DNA of 64,000 bases from positions 1-64,000 of the forward strand of contig NZ_LXER01000040.1 in assembly GCF_001654925.1 (NCBI RefSeq), read 5' to 3'. The notes below the pieces were generated by a model. The model searched no databases, was not told the DNA's origin, and saw nothing but the letters and a program-made list of their open reading frames with translations. The stretch is from Buttiauxella brennerae ATCC 51605 (GTDB lineage Bacteria > Pseudomonadota > Gammaproteobacteria > Enterobacterales > Enterobacteriaceae). Positions 1 to 9,466 of the stretch are shown one piece after another. The stretch's first letter is position 1. Each line of letters starts with the position of its first letter. The position numbers were made by a program, and so were the translations under genes.

Positions 1-51
1 AAAGATCTCACCCTGACAAGATTGCCTGAGTGAGCTGTGTATAAGAGACAG
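1..51. other. Probable sequencing-adapter (transposase mosaic end) artefact at contig edge
   Basis: Bases 33-51 match the 19-base Tn5 mosaic end used in tagmentation libraries at 18 of 19 positions; the only difference is C for A at base 35. Reading GTG at 37 as a start gives MYKRQ, the usual translation of that adapter, so the upstream extension of the first reading frame is not biological. Bases 1-32 have no recognisable content and probably belong to the same chimeric read end. Confidence 0.9.
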
Positions 52-106
52 CCCTCAGGGAGAGGGGTGTTTTTAAACAAAACCCCTCGATTTCCCCCCA
101 GCTTCC

Positions 107-139
107 GGTTTACATTGGTTGTTCGCAACACTGTAAACC
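107..139. promoter_or_regulatory. Inverted repeat in the tyrB leader (possible TyrR half-sites)
   Basis: GGTTTACA (107-114) and TGTAAACC (132-139) are perfect 8-base inverted arms separated by 17 bases and end directly before the tyrB ribosome binding site. TTTACA/TGTAAA are the half-sites of TyrR boxes, and TyrR represses tyrB in E. coli. Here the halves face outwards relative to the usual TGTAAA-N6-TTTACA box, so this may instead be a leader hairpin. Confidence 0.3.
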
Positions 140-153
140 AGGAGAACCTCACC

Positions 154-1347
154 GTGTTTCAAAAAGTTGACGCCTATGCTGGCGACCCAATCCTTTCCCT
201 TATGGAACGTTTCAAAGTCGATCCGCGCAGCGACAAGGTAAATCTCAGCATTGGTCTCTATTACGATGAAAATGGGGTCATCCCACAGTTACAGGCTGTT
301 GCTCAAGCGGAAGAACGCCTGAATGCCAGTCCGCATGGCGCATCAATTTACCTGCCGATGGAAGGCCTGAACAGCTACCGTAGCGCGATTGCCCCGCTGC
401 TGTTTGGTGCTGAACACCCGGCGTTGCTCGAAGGGCGTATCGCCACTATTCAAACACTTGGCGGATCAGGTGCGTTGAAAGTGGGTGCGGATTTCCTGAA
501 AACTTATTTCCCAAGTTCTCAGGTATGGGTCAGCGACCCGACCTGGGAAAACCACGTCGCCATCTTTGGCGGTGCGGGTTTTGAAGTGAACATTTACCCT
601 TGGTTTGATAATGAAACCAACGGCGTGCGTTTCGAAGCGCTGCTGGAAACCCTGCAAACGCTGCCTGCACAAAGTATTGTGTTGCTGCACCCATGCTGCC
701 ATAACCCGACGGGCTCTGATCTGACGGATGCGCAATGGGATGTGGTGGTTGAAATTCTCAAGGCGCGCGAGTTGATTCCATTCCTTGACATCGCCTACCA
801 GGGCTTTGGTGCGGGCATGGAAGAAGATGCCTATGCGATTCGCGCGATTGCCAGCGCCGGGCTGCCAGCGTTGGTCAGTAACTCATTCTCGAAGATTTTC
901 TCTATGTATGGCGAGCGCGTGGGCGGCCTGTCTGTCGTTTGTGAAGATGCTGATGCCGCAGGCCGCGTATTAGGCCAGTTGAAAGCAACCGTGCGCCGTA
1001 ACTACTCCAGCCCGCCAAACTTTGGTGCGCAAGTGGTATCGGCCGTGCTCAATGACGAGCAGCTGAAAGCCAACTGGCTGGCAGAAGTTGAAACCATGCG
1101 TCGTCGTATTCTCGATATGCGCCAGGCACTGGTTTCGGTGCTGAAAGCTGAAATGCCAGAGCGTAACTTTGATTATCTGTTGCAACAGCGCGGGATGTTC
1201 AGTTACACCGGCTTGAGTGCTGCTCAGGTTGACCGTCTGCGCGACGAGTTTGGTGTGTACCTGATTGCCAGCGGGCGCATGTGCGTGGCCGGGCTGAACA
1301 GCCATAACGTTCAGCGCGTGGCACAGGCGTTTGCAGCTGTAATGTAA
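154..1347 (+). CDS. tyrB: Aromatic-amino-acid aminotransferase TyrB
   Basis: PLP-dependent class I aminotransferase of the cytoplasm. It carries out the last transamination in tyrosine and phenylalanine synthesis and can also act on leucine and aspartate precursors. The 397 residues agree almost throughout with E. coli TyrB (as remembered), including the PLP-lysine motif SNSFSKIF and the substrate-side NPTG motif. I chose GTG at 154 because the protein then begins [10 protein letters not shown] as in E. coli and AGGAG (140-144) lies at normal spacing; the longer frame starting at 37 runs through adapter sequence. It is monocistronic, followed by an intergenic palindrome. Very sure of identity. 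Confidence 0.96.
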   Translation: MFQKVDAYAGDPILSLMERFKVDPRSDKVNLSIGLYYDENGVIPQLQAVAQAEERLNASPHGASIYLPMEGLNSYRSAIAPLLFGAEHPALLEGRIATIQTLGGSGALKVGADFLKTYFPSSQVWVSDPTWENHVAIFGGAGFEVNIYPWFDNETNGVRFEALLETLQTLPAQSIVLLHPCCHNPTGSDLTDAQWDVVVEILKARELIPFLDIAYQGFGAGMEEDAYAIRAIASAGLPALVSNSFSKIFSMYGERVGGLSVVCEDADAAGRVLGQLKATVRRNYSSPPNFGAQVVSAVLNDEQLKANWLAEVETMRRRILDMRQALVSVLKAEMPERNFDYLLQQRGMFSYTGLSAAQVDRLRDEFGVYLIASGRMCVAGLNSHNVQRVAQAFAAVM

Positions 1348-1369
1348 GTACTTACTGACATGCGTTAAG

Positions 1370-1451
1370 CCCTCACCCTAGCCCTTTCCCCCAGGAGAGG
1401 GAACTGGTCTGGTTCACTCCTTCTCCCTCAGGGAGAAGGCTGGGATGAGGG
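1370..1451. repeat. Intergenic palindromic repeat (CCCTCACCC...GGGATGAGGG family), copy 1
   Basis: About 80 bases starting CCCTCACCCTAGCCC and ending GGGATGAGGG, with two internal hairpins rich in CTCCC/GGGAG. The same consensus recurs after yjcE, after the cidB-like gene and between acs and yjcH. It is a REP-like intergenic element and may act as a transcript-end hairpin for tyrB. Confidence 0.75.
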
Positions 1452-1610
1452 TGGTTCTTCACAAATCCCATTCTGTGATTCATCACCTTTTTCTATGACA
1501 AATCCTGAAAAATTCCTTCCTCTGGCGCTTTTGCATCGGTATGGTCGAATTGATTTTTTACCATCTGTTCTGCTTTATCACCCTCACTAATCATAATTAA
1601 AGGGAAAATG

Positions 1611-2324
1611 ATGCGTAAGCTAACTATGGCATTGAGTGCCGTTTGTTTGTTATTGGGATTGAACCAGTCTGTTGTTGCTAAGGAATCTGCACCCGTACCA
1701 CTCAACCCCGGCGTAACCGTCGCGCAACTGGCGCAGCAAGTTCCGATTCACTGGGTTTCTGTCGCTCAAATCGAAAACAGCCTGCTGGGACGCGCGCCGA
1801 TGGCGGTGGGTTTCGATATCGACGACACGGTTCTGTTCTCTAGCCCTGGCTTCTATCGCGGGCAAAAAGAGTTTTCGCCAGGCAAGCAGGATTACCTGAA
1901 AACCCCGGCGTTCTGGGAAAAAATGAACAACGGCTGGGATGATTTCAGCATGCCGAAAGAAGTAGCGAAAAACCTGATAGCCATGCACCTGAAACGCGGT
2001 GACAGCATTTACTTCGTTACTGGCCGCAGCCCGACCAAAACAGAAACCGTGACTAAAACGCTGCAAAATGATTTCCAGATCCCGCAGGCCAGCGTGAATC
2101 CGGTTATTTTCGCGGGCGACCAGCCAGGGCAAAACACCAAAACGCAGTGGCTGAAAGATAAGAAAATCAAAGTATTCTATGGCGATTCTGACGGGGATAT
2201 TACTGCCGCTCAGGATGTTGGCGCACGCGGTATTCGTCTGTTACGTGCTTCAAATTCCAGCTATCAGCCATTGCCAAAAGCAGGGGCATTTGGCGAAGAG
2301 GTTATCGTTAACTCCGAATACTAA
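1611..2324 (+). CDS. aphA: Class B acid phosphatase / phosphotransferase AphA
   Basis: Periplasmic, magnesium-dependent, nonspecific acid phosphatase of the HAD-like class B family; it removes phosphate from nucleotides and other monoesters. The first ~24 residues are a signal peptide ([17 protein letters not shown]). The catalytic DDDD-family motif FDIDDTVLF sits near residue 68, and later GRSPTKTET and YGDSDGDI supply the remaining HAD motifs. Length 237 equals E. coli AphA. Two adjacent ATGs exist at 1608 and 1611; I prefer 1611 because AAAGGGA (1599-1605) is better spaced and the product starts MRK as in E. coli. Monocistronic; it follows tyrB as in E. coli. Confidence 0.95.
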   Translation: MRKLTMALSAVCLLLGLNQSVVAKESAPVPLNPGVTVAQLAQQVPIHWVSVAQIENSLLGRAPMAVGFDIDDTVLFSSPGFYRGQKEFSPGKQDYLKTPAFWEKMNNGWDDFSMPKEVAKNLIAMHLKRGDSIYFVTGRSPTKTETVTKTLQNDFQIPQASVNPVIFAGDQPGQNTKTQWLKDKKIKVFYGDSDGDITAAQDVGARGIRLLRASNSSYQPLPKAGAFGEEVIVNSEY

Positions 2325-2520
2325 TTTTACCCGTCATACTTCAAGCCGCAGGTGCGTTGGCTACACTCACTCACCCCAGTCACTTACTTTAGTAAGTGAC
2401 TGGGGATGAAGTTCTCTTGCCGCGTTACTCGGCAAAGCCTCGCCTCTGTCGAGGTCAGCGCAAGCGCTGCTCAAAAGGCTAAAGCCTTTTGTCCTTCAGC
2501 TCGAATTATTAGGGTAAAAT
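2324..2520. repeat. ERIC element, long variant
   Basis: Ends are the inverted ATTTTACCC (2324-2332) and GGGTAAAAT (2512-2520). The interior holds the ERIC core CCCCAGTCACTTACTT followed by AGTAAGTGACTGGGG, then an extra ~70 bases with a hairpin AAAGGCTAAAGCCTTTT. At 197 bases it is longer than the usual ~127, so it carries an insertion. It abuts the aphA stop. Confidence 0.8.
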
Positions 2521-2678
2521 CGGTTTTAATGACGCAATACTAATCCCGCTGCCGTTTTTTTCATCAAATTCCCCCGGTTGAATTTTACTTTTGGCGAGTT
2601 GCTCGCACACTTAGAGATGCCAGTTTCTTAAACTGGTTAGCACATCCTTTTCACGGGAGTCTCTCAAGGGGAATCAAA
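2521..2678. other. Intergenic stretch before yjbR
   Basis: 158 bases, AT-rich, holding the presumptive yjbR promoter and an AAGGGGA ribosome binding site just before ATG 2679. In E. coli yjbQ lies between aphA and yjbR; no trace of it can be read here. Confidence 0.5.
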
Positions 2679-3032
2679 ATGACCAATTCGGAGCTATTGC
2701 AGTACTGCATGAACAAATCCGGAGCGGAACAAACTGTTCATAGCGACTGGAAGGCGACACAAATCAAAGTTGCGGATGTGATGTATGCGATGGTGCATGA
2801 CGTTGAGGCTCGCCCGGCTGTGTCGTTAAAAGCCAGCCCGGAACTTGCAGATTTACTTCGTGAAAGCCATTCAGACGTTTTCCCAAGCGCGCATCTCAAC
2901 AAAGCACACTGGAGCACGATTTATCTGGATGGCTCGCTGCCAGATTCGCAGATTTATTACCTGGTAGACGCCTCCTACCAACAGGCATTATCGCTGCTGC
3001 CTCAACAGACAAGGCAGCAGCTTTCTGACTGA
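2679..3032 (+). CDS. yjbR: YjbR, MmcQ/YjbR-family protein
   Basis: Small cytoplasmic protein of 117 residues (E. coli YjbR has 118) with the family signature HLNKAHWSTIYLDG and the C-terminal SYQQALSLLP. The family folds like a CyaY/MmcQ-type DNA-binding domain, but its biological role is unproved. The start has a clear AAGGGGA ribosome binding site. It sits convergent to uvrA, as in E. coli. Confidence 0.9.
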   Translation: MTNSELLQYCMNKSGAEQTVHSDWKATQIKVADVMYAMVHDVEARPAVSLKASPELADLLRESHSDVFPSAHLNKAHWSTIYLDGSLPDSQIYYLVDASYQQALSLLPQQTRQQLSD

Positions 3033-3039
3033 CTACTTC

Positions 3040-3120
3040 ATACCCGTCATACTTCAAGTTGCATCATTGTTGGTTACGTTCTCTTACCGCCTCGATGCCA
3101 CTCGAATTATTTTCGGTATA
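3040..3120. repeat. ERIC element, internally deleted; overlaps uvrA 3' end
   Basis: Begins ATACCCGTCATACTTCAAGTTGCA and ends CTCGAATTATTTTCGGTAT, the two ERIC ends, but the central CCCCAGTCACTTACTT core is missing. The right end runs through the uvrA stop codon. Confidence 0.75.
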
Positions 3121-5938
3121 GCAAAGGTTTAAGGAAGCGCGCGGTATGTGATGCTTCACACTCTGCGACGGTTTCTGGCGTACCAGAAACGAGGATTTCG
3201 CCGCCGCCGCTACCGCCTTCCGGGCCAAGGTCAACAATCCAGTCCGCGGTTTTAATCACGTCCAGGTTATGCTCGATAACCACAATGGTATTGCCCTGGT
3301 CGCGCAACTGATGCAGAACTTCCAGCAACTGCTGAATATCGGCAAAGTGCAGGCCAGTGGTTGGCTCATCAAGAATATACAGCGTTTGGCCGGTACCGCG
3401 TTTGGACAGCTCACGCGCCAGTTTCACACGTTGCGCTTCACCACCGGATAGCGTGGTTGCCGACTGACCCAGGCGAATGTAGGACAGGCCCACGTCAATC
3501 AAGGTTTGCAGCTTACGCGCCAGCGCCGGTACGGCATCAAAGAACTCGCGGGCATCTTCGATAGTCATATCCAGCACTTCGTGGATGCTCTTGCCTTTAT
3601 ACTTAATTTCCAGCGTTTCGCGGTTATAGCGTTTGCCACGGCACTGGTCGCACGGCACATAAATATCCGGCAAGAAGTGCATCTCGACTTTGATTACGCC
3701 ATCACCCTGGCAGGCTTCACAACGCCCGCCGCGCACGTTAAAGCTGAAACGACCTGGCGTATAACCACGCGCACGAGATTCCGGCACACCGGCAAACAAC
3801 TCACGCACTGGCGTAAACACGCCGGTGTACGTCGCCGGGTTTGAACGCGGTGTACGGCCAATTGGGCTTTGGTCGATATCAATAACTTTGTCGAAATGCT
3901 CCAGGCCGTGAACTTCGCGGTATGGCGCAGGTTCCGCAAGCGTCGCCCCGTTCAGTTGGGTTTGCGCAATCGGGAAAAGCGTATCGTTAATCAGCGTCGA
4001 TTTACCGGAGCCTGAAACCCCGGTCACACAGGTAAACAAGCCGACGGGCAGCGTCAACGTCACATCTTTCAGGTTGTTGCCCTTGGCGCCAACCAACTTC
4101 AACACCTTCTCTGGGTCAGCCGGAACGCGGTTTTTCGGCAGTGCAATTTCACGCTTACCGCTGAGGAACTGCCCGGTCAGTGATTCTGGCGCATCGATAA
4201 TATCCTGCATCGTGCCCTCGGCAACGACATAGCCGCCGTGAACACCCGCTCCCGGGCCGATATCAATAATATGGTCTGCGGCACGAATCGCATCTTCGTC
4301 GTGCTCGACCACAATCACGGTATTCCCGAGGTCGCGCAGGTGAATCAGAGTTTCCAGTAAACGTTCGTTATCGCGCTGATGCAGGCCAATTGAAGGTTCA
4401 TCAAGCACATACATCACACCGACAAGGCCTGCGCCAATCTGGCTTGCCAGACGAATACGCTGTGCTTCACCGCCCGACAGTGTCTCTGCGGAACGGGAAA
4501 GCGACAGGTAATTCAGGCCGACGTTCACCAGGAATTTCAGGCGATCGCCAATCTCTTTCAAGATTTTTTCAGCGATTTGCGCACGCTGGCCGCTCAATTT
4601 CATGTTCTGGAAAAATTCCATCGCATGGCCGATGCTCATATCCGAAATGGTTGGCAACGGCGTGTTTTCAACAAACACATGGCGTGCTTCGCGACGCAGA
4701 CGCGTGCCTTCACAGCTTGCACATGAACGGTTGCTGATAAATTTCGCCAGCTCTTCGCGCACCGCGGAAGATTCGGTTTCTTTATAGCGGCGTTCCATAT
4801 TGTGCAACACGCCTTCAAATGGATGGCGGCGCACCGAGGTATCACCACGGTCATTAATGTATTTAAATTCAATACTTTCTTTGCCAGAACCATTGAGCAC
4901 TACGTTTTTCACGCTGGCGCTCAGCTCGTCCCATGGCGTTTCGATATCAAATTTATAATGCTCCGCCAGCGATCGCATCATGGTGAAGTAATAAAAATTA
5001 CGGCGATCCCAGCCGCGAATGGCACCGCCAGCAAGGGAAAGCTCGCCATTTTGTACGACACGTTCCGGGTCGAAATATTGCTGCACACCAAGCCCGTCAC
5101 AGGTTGGGCAGGCACCGGCCGGGTTGTTGAACGAGAACAGACGTGGTTCAAGCTCACGCATGCTGTAGCCACAAATTGGGCAGGCAAAGTTTGCGGAGAA
5201 CAGCAGCTCTTCGGCTTTTGCGTCGTCCATATCGGCGACAACCGCAGAACCACCGGATAAATCCAGCGCGGTTTCAAAGGATTCGGCCAGACGCTGCGCG
5301 ATATCTTCGCGCACTTTGAAACGGTCAACCACCACTTCAATGGTGTGTTTTTTCTGTAATTCTAGTTTTGGTGGATCCGAGAGATCGCACACCTCACCGT
5401 CGATCCTGGCGCGGATGTAGCCCTGGCTTGCCAGGTTTTCCAGCGTTTTGCTGTGCTCGCCTTTTCTATCTTTAATGATTGGAGCAAGCAGCATCAGGCG
5501 CTTGCCTTCTGGCTGCGCTAAAACGTTATCAACCATCTGGCTGACCGTTTGCGCCGCAAGCGTAACATCGTGATCCGGGCAGCGCGGTTCGCCCACGCGG
5601 GCATACAGCAGGCGCAGGTAATCGTGAATTTCAGTAATGGTGCCGACGGTTGAACGTGGGTTATGCGACGTGGATTTCTGCTCGATAGAAATCGCAGGCG
5701 ATAAACCTTCAATGTGGTCGACATCCGGCTTTTCCATCAACGACAGGAACTGACGCGCATAGGCGGAGAGGGACTCAACGTAACGACGCTGCCCCTCGGC
5801 GTATAAGGTGTCGAAAGCCAGTGAGGATTTGCCAGAACCCGAAAGCCCAGTCACGACAATCAGCTTGTCGCGTGGAATGACGAGGTTAATATTTTTGAGA
5901 TTGTGGGTGCGGGCGCCCCGAACTTCGATCTTATCCAT
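3107..5938 (-). CDS. uvrA: Excinuclease ABC subunit UvrA
   Basis: DNA-damage recognition ATPase of nucleotide excision repair; it dimerises and loads UvrB at lesions. Two ABC modules are visible: Walker [10 protein letters not shown] near residue 31 and GVSGSGKST near residue 640, each with an LSGGEAQR signature. Zinc-binding cysteine pairs CPIC...CPTC and CEAC...CDQC are intact. Length 943 versus 940 in E. coli: the last residues YRK and the stop codon come from the ERIC element at the 3' end. It is divergent from ssb, with a LexA box between them. Confidence 0.97.
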   Translation of the reverse strand: MDKIEVRGARTHNLKNINLVIPRDKLIVVTGLSGSGKSSLAFDTLYAEGQRRYVESLSAYARQFLSLMEKPDVDHIEGLSPAISIEQKSTSHNPRSTVGTITEIHDYLRLLYARVGEPRCPDHDVTLAAQTVSQMVDNVLAQPEGKRLMLLAPIIKDRKGEHSKTLENLASQGYIRARIDGEVCDLSDPPKLELQKKHTIEVVVDRFKVREDIAQRLAESFETALDLSGGSAVVADMDDAKAEELLFSANFACPICGYSMRELEPRLFSFNNPAGACPTCDGLGVQQYFDPERVVQNGELSLAGGAIRGWDRRNFYYFTMMRSLAEHYKFDIETPWDELSASVKNVVLNGSGKESIEFKYINDRGDTSVRRHPFEGVLHNMERRYKETESSAVREELAKFISNRSCASCEGTRLRREARHVFVENTPLPTISDMSIGHAMEFFQNMKLSGQRAQIAEKILKEIGDRLKFLVNVGLNYLSLSRSAETLSGGEAQRIRLASQIGAGLVGVMYVLDEPSIGLHQRDNERLLETLIHLRDLGNTVIVVEHDEDAIRAADHIIDIGPGAGVHGGYVVAEGTMQDIIDAPESLTGQFLSGKREIALPKNRVPADPEKVLKLVGAKGNNLKDVTLTLPVGLFTCVTGVSGSGKSTLINDTLFPIAQTQLNGATLAEPAPYREVHGLEHFDKVIDIDQSPIGRTPRSNPATYTGVFTPVRELFAGVPESRARGYTPGRFSFNVRGGRCEACQGDGVIKVEMHFLPDIYVPCDQCRGKRYNRETLEIKYKGKSIHEVLDMTIEDAREFFDAVPALARKLQTLIDVGLSYIRLGQSATTLSGGEAQRVKLARELSKRGTGQTLYILDEPTTGLHFADIQQLLEVLHQLRDQGNTIVVIEHNLDVIKTADWIVDLGPEGGSGGGEILVSGTPETVAECEASHTARFLKPLLYRK

Positions 5939-6022
5939 TCACCTTTCCCGGTTTAAACGCTTTTTGCCAGGCCGCACAGGAGGCCGCCGACGATCACAAA
6001 CGGCTAATTATGACACAATAAA

Positions 6023-6042
6023 ACCTGAATGAATATCCAGTG
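6023..6042. promoter_or_regulatory. LexA (SOS) box between uvrA and ssb
   Basis: On the minus strand the site reads CTGGATATTCATTCAG, with CTG and CAG separated by exactly 10 bases. It matches the E. coli uvrA SOS box except G for T at the fourth base. It lies 85 bases from the uvrA start and ~125 from the ssb start, so LexA could control both. Confidence 0.8.
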
Positions 6043-6166
6043 TTTTAATGCAACAATGTATACCCCTACGACATTCTGGAATGCACGCCGCAGCTATAAA
6101 CATTATGGGTGGCGTGGTAGAATCGAGGGTTTACACTATTTATAAAACGTATCAGGAGACACGACC

Positions 6167-6706
6167 ATGGCCAGCAGAGGCGTAAACAAGGTGATTCTCG
6201 TCGGGAATCTGGGTCAAGACCCGGAAGTACGCTACATGCCAAATGGTGGCGCAGTTGCCAACATTACTCTGGCCACGTCAGAGTCCTGGCGCGATAAGCA
6301 AACCGGCGAAACTAAAGAAAAGACTGAATGGCACCGTGTTGTGCTGTTCGGCAAACTGGCGGAAGTGGCGGGTGAATACCTGCGTAAAGGTTCCCAGGTT
6401 TATATCGAAGGCGCATTGCAGACGCGTAAATGGACTGACCAGGCTGGTGTTGAAAAATTCACCACTGAAGTTGTGGTTAACGTTGGCGGCACCATGCAAA
6501 TGCTGGGTGGACGTGCAGCGGGTGGTGCTCCTGCCGGCGGCGGTAACGCTGGCCAGCAGCAGGGTGGTTGGGGTCAACCTCAGCAACCGCAGCAAGGTGG
6601 CAACCAGTTCAGCGGCGGCGCGCAACAATCTCGCCCGCAGCAGAGCGCTCCAGCGCCATCTAACAATGAACCACCAATGGACTTCGATGACGATATTCCA
6701 TTCTGA
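6167..6706 (+). CDS. ssb: Single-stranded DNA-binding protein SSB
   Basis: Tetrameric OB-fold protein that coats single-stranded DNA in replication, repair and recombination. Residues 1-112 form the OB domain ([22 protein letters not shown]). A flexible Gly/Gln/Pro-rich linker follows, and the protein ends in the acidic tip MDFDDDIPF that recruits partner proteins. The length of 179 is one more than E. coli SSB. The AGGAG ribosome binding site is well placed. A terminator follows directly. Confidence 0.97.
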   Translation: MASRGVNKVILVGNLGQDPEVRYMPNGGAVANITLATSESWRDKQTGETKEKTEWHRVVLFGKLAEVAGEYLRKGSQVYIEGALQTRKWTDQAGVEKFTTEVVVNVGGTMQMLGGRAAGGAPAGGGNAGQQQGGWGQPQQPQQGGNQFSGGAQQSRPQQSAPAPSNNEPPMDFDDDIPF

Positions 6707-6733
6707 TAATGGTTCTGGCATTTAGCATTATCT

Positions 6734-6764
6734 AAAACCCCGCTTGCGGGGTTTTTTGTTTTTT
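6734..6764 (+). terminator. Rho-independent terminator of ssb
   Basis: AAAACCCCGC-TT-GCGGGGTTTT is a 10-base perfect stem with a 2-base loop, running into TTTTTTGTTTTTT. Confidence 0.9.
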
Positions 6765-6898
6765 AGCGCTTGTAAAAACGACTATTAATAACCCGAATGT
6801 ATTGCCCCGCGTCATAAGTAATCCTGCTTGCATTAAAACGTTATCCAGCTAAGTTGTTTATGCAAACACAAACACTTATAACTCCACCGGAGCGCAGC

Positions 6899-8077
6899 AT
6901 GACGGATTTTGTGATACCAGAAATAAAAGCCTCTGAAGATGAGATGATTGCAATACGTCATTATCTGCATGCAAACCCAGAATTAAGTTTGGAAGAGTTT
7001 AAAACCAGTGATTTAGTAGCAAAGCAACTTGAAACGTGGGGATATAAAGTCACACGAGGAATTGGCACTACTGGTGTTGTGGGTTCGTTGAAAAAAGGGG
7101 ATTCGAATAAATCTATTGGCCTGCGTGCTGATATGGATGCACTGCCTATTTTTGAAGAAACCAACTTACCCTGGGCAAGTACGGTGCCAGGTAAAATGCA
7201 CGCCTGCGGTCATGACGGGCACACCACCATTTTATTAGCGGCAGCGAAGTATATCGCGTCGCAAGCCTGTGACTTTAACGGCACGGTCCACCTGATTTTC
7301 CAGCCAGCCGAAGAAGCGATTGGCGGTGCAGATTTAATGATTAAAGACGGATTATTCGACCGTTTCCCATGCGACCGTGTTTTTGCTCTGCACAATATGC
7401 CAGGCTTGCCGACTGGGAAGCTCGGGTTCTATTCAGGCAATTTTATGGCCTCGGCGGATACGGTAAAAATCACCATCAAGGGTTATGGCGGCCATGGCGC
7501 TTATCCGCATCGCACCGTTGACCCCATCGTAACCGGGGCTACATTAATTACCGCGCTGCAAACCATTGTTTCCCGCAATGTCACGCCGGGTGAAACCGCG
7601 ATTGTTACCGTGGGAACATTCCAGTCGGGTATTGCTTCCAACGTTATCCCAGACACTGCGGTGATGGAGCTGACCGTGCGTGCGATGAAACCTGACATCC
7701 GCGATCTGTTAATTAAACGAATCGAAGAATTAGCGGACTTTACCGCTAAAAGCTTTGGTGCGAGCTGTGAAGTGGAAGTTTACGACTCCTACCCGGTACT
7801 GATTAACGATGATGAGCAAACGGCGTTTGCCCGGGAACTGGCCGTCGAGTTCTTTGGCAAAGATGCGGTGCTCGATAAAGTGCTTCCGTCGACCGGCAGC
7901 GAAGATTTTGCGTTTATGCTGCAAGAGCGTCCGGGCAGTTATTTCTTGTTGGGGAATGGAGAGAAGGGCGATAAGGGTGGCTGCATGGTGCATAACCCAG
8001 GGTACGATTTTAATGATGACATTATTTCTACCGGTGCCTCATTCTTTTCCTGCTTAGTCCAAACGTATTGTCGCTAA
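6899..8077 (+). CDS. M20-family metallo-amidohydrolase (hippurate hydrolase / N-acyl-amino-acid hydrolase type)
   Basis: Predicted cytoplasmic zinc-dependent hydrolase that cleaves an N-acyl or N-carboxamide bond. Metal-binding motifs of the M20/ArgE family are visible: LRADMDALPI, HACGHDGHT, the general-base region QPAEE and the C-terminal GSEDFAFM. 392 residues is normal for HipO/AbgB-like enzymes. I chose ATG 6899 because GGAG (6889-6892) lies 6 bases upstream; a longer in-frame start at 6854 has no such site. The next gene, a periplasmic amino-acid-binding protein, begins 14 bases downstream, so the pair probably handles one acylated amino acid. The substrate is not readable. Confidence 0.88.
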   Translation: MTDFVIPEIKASEDEMIAIRHYLHANPELSLEEFKTSDLVAKQLETWGYKVTRGIGTTGVVGSLKKGDSNKSIGLRADMDALPIFEETNLPWASTVPGKMHACGHDGHTTILLAAAKYIASQACDFNGTVHLIFQPAEEAIGGADLMIKDGLFDRFPCDRVFALHNMPGLPTGKLGFYSGNFMASADTVKITIKGYGGHGAYPHRTVDPIVTGATLITALQTIVSRNVTPGETAIVTVGTFQSGIASNVIPDTAVMELTVRAMKPDIRDLLIKRIEELADFTAKSFGASCEVEVYDSYPVLINDDEQTAFARELAVEFFGKDAVLDKVLPSTGSEDFAFMLQERPGSYFLLGNGEKGDKGGCMVHNPGYDFNDDIISTGASFFSCLVQTYCR

Positions 8078-8091
8078 TCCCTGGAGCTAAT

Positions 8092-8868
8092 ATGAAGAAA
8101 TATATACTGCCGTTAATTGCTCTGCTGGCGACCAGTTCGGCACTGGCGAATAATATTAAAGAAATTCGTTTTGGTGTTGATCCTACATTTGCGCCGTTTG
8201 AGTCGAAAGATGCGTCGGGAAAAGTGGTGGGGTTTGATATTGATTTAGGCAACGCGATTTGTGAGAAACTTCAGGCCAAATGTGTCTGGGTAGAAAATAA
8301 TTTCGATGCGATTATTCCTGCACTGCAAGCCAGAAAGTTTGATGCAATTCTTTCAGGTATGTACATGACAGAAAAACGAAAAGAGCAGGTCGCCTTTAGC
8401 GATAAAATTTATAACGGCCCGGTATTCCTGGTGGCGAATAAAAACACTGCGATTAAGTCAGATATTGAACAACTGAAAGGGAAAACTATTGGCGTCGAAC
8501 AAGGTTCAGCGCAGGAAACCTATGCCAACAAAAACTGGCGCAGTGCGGGTGTGAATGTTGTGGCCTATCAGGGCGCTGACCATGTTATTCAGGATCTGGA
8601 ATCCGGGCGCATTGATGGCGCGGTTCTGTCAGGCGTGATGGCTGAATACAGTTTTCTGAAGAAACCACAGGGCAAAGATTTTGCATTTGTTGGCGGCGCA
8701 CTGCAGGACCCTGAACTGTTTGGCGCAGGTGCGGCAATTGGCCTGAGAAAAGATGACACCGAGCTGCGTGAAGCAATTAATAGCGCGATTAGCCAGATTC
8801 TTGCAGACGGCACCTATAAAAAACTGGCCGCAAAATATTTTAGCTTCGACATCTATTCCGGGACGTAA
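8092..8868 (+). CDS. Periplasmic polar-amino-acid-binding protein (HisJ/ArgT-like)
   Basis: ABC-transporter substrate-binding protein of family 3. The signal peptide is MKKYILPLIALLATSSALA, then the mature N-terminus begins IKEIRFGVDPTFAPFE, which is the family signature; GFDIDLGNAICEKL follows. 258 residues, typical. ATG 8092 is preceded by CTGGAG. It is co-transcribed with the M20 hydrolase and followed by a terminator. No permease or ATPase gene is nearby, so it must borrow a membrane complex (as ArgT does with HisQMP) or the rest lies elsewhere. Confidence 0.88.
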   Translation: MKKYILPLIALLATSSALANNIKEIRFGVDPTFAPFESKDASGKVVGFDIDLGNAICEKLQAKCVWVENNFDAIIPALQARKFDAILSGMYMTEKRKEQVAFSDKIYNGPVFLVANKNTAIKSDIEQLKGKTIGVEQGSAQETYANKNWRSAGVNVVAYQGADHVIQDLESGRIDGAVLSGVMAEYSFLKKPQGKDFAFVGGALQDPELFGAGAAIGLRKDDTELREAINSAISQILADGTYKKLAAKYFSFDIYSGT

Positions 8869-8893
8869 TGCGTTAACGGCTCGCTGTTAACAC

Positions 8894-8927
8894 AAAAAAG
8901 GCCTCGCGCTATGCAGAGGCCTTTTTT
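8894..8927. terminator. Bidirectional terminator
   Basis: AAAAAAGGCCTC (8894-8905) and GAGGCCTTTTTT (8916-8927) form a perfect stem with a U-run in both directions. It serves the binding-protein operon from the left and yjcB from the right. Confidence 0.88.
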
Positions 8928-8945
8928 ATGTTCAAATCATACCAA

Positions 8946-9227
8946 TCAGGTTAGCACCATCGGCCATTCAGGCGGAGCATGGCTTGAGATCTCAATCATA
9001 ATGTCTTTGAACGACGCCCAGATAACCGGGAAATCGGCCAGCGTCAGTCCCAGTAAACCGGTCGCAAACCACAGCGATGCGGCGATGCCCAGACCACTGC
9101 TCACGACAGCCAAAAACGTGTAGTCGGATTTGCGAAACTGGATATTCAGCGTGCTGGCTAAAAACATCAAAACCGCACTGACTAAAGGCCAACGCATAAG
9201 CAAAACGCTGGTAGTGATTGCCGCCAT
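8946..9227 (-). CDS. yjcB: YjcB, small inner-membrane protein
   Basis: 93 residues, the same length as E. coli YjcB and similar to it throughout (LASTLNIQFRKSDYTFLAVVSSGLG; C-terminus PPEWPMVLT). Hydrophobic stretches near residues 5-25, 32-50 and 52-70 suggest two or three membrane spans. Function unknown. ATG 9227 is chosen over the longer frame because GAGGAA lies just before it and the product then begins MAAITTSVLLMRW as in E. coli. A perfect CRP site lies upstream. Confidence 0.85.
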   Translation of the reverse strand: MAAITTSVLLMRWPLVSAVLMFLASTLNIQFRKSDYTFLAVVSSGLGIAASLWFATGLLGLTLADFPVIWASFKDIMIEISSHAPPEWPMVLT

Positions 9228-9347
9228 GAAAACTGTTCCTCGATGATTACGTAACTCATTACGCTCAACGGTTATGCGCGACACAAGGTGCGCCAATACA
9301 GCTCAGGGACCGTCAGGGAAATGAGTGGGTGCAGAAAATGTAATAAG

Positions 9348-9366
9348 AATCCTGTCTCACAGGATT
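9348..9366 (-). terminator. Weak hairpin, possible soxS terminator
   Basis: AATCCTGT-CTC-ACAGGATT, an 8-base stem downstream of soxS. On the minus strand it is followed by CTTATTACATTTTC, only loosely T-rich. Confidence 0.4.
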
Positions 9367-9382
9367 TGTGAACTATATCACA
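9367..9382. promoter_or_regulatory. CRP site upstream of yjcB
   Basis: TGTGA-ACTATA-TCACA is a perfect match to both CRP half-sites. It lies about 145 bases upstream of yjcB, pointing to cAMP-CRP control of yjcB; soxS ends on the other side. Confidence 0.6.
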
Positions 9383-9466
9383 CTTGTTCTTTTAATCGCC
9401 AGTGGGCGGCGTATTTTCTGACCCAATTCTTCGAGTATTCAGGCAACAATATCTGTGCAAACAACG

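Noticed and set aside
37-153. N-terminal extension of TyrB beginning MYKRQ
   Set aside because: It is translation of the sequencing adapter and leader; the real GTG start at 154 has its own ribosome binding site.
2179-2409. Short plus-strand frame overlapping the aphA 3' end
   Set aside because: Half is out-of-frame aphA and half is ERIC.
4802-5260. Open frames opposite uvrA
   Set aside because: Shadows of the highly conserved uvrA coding strand.
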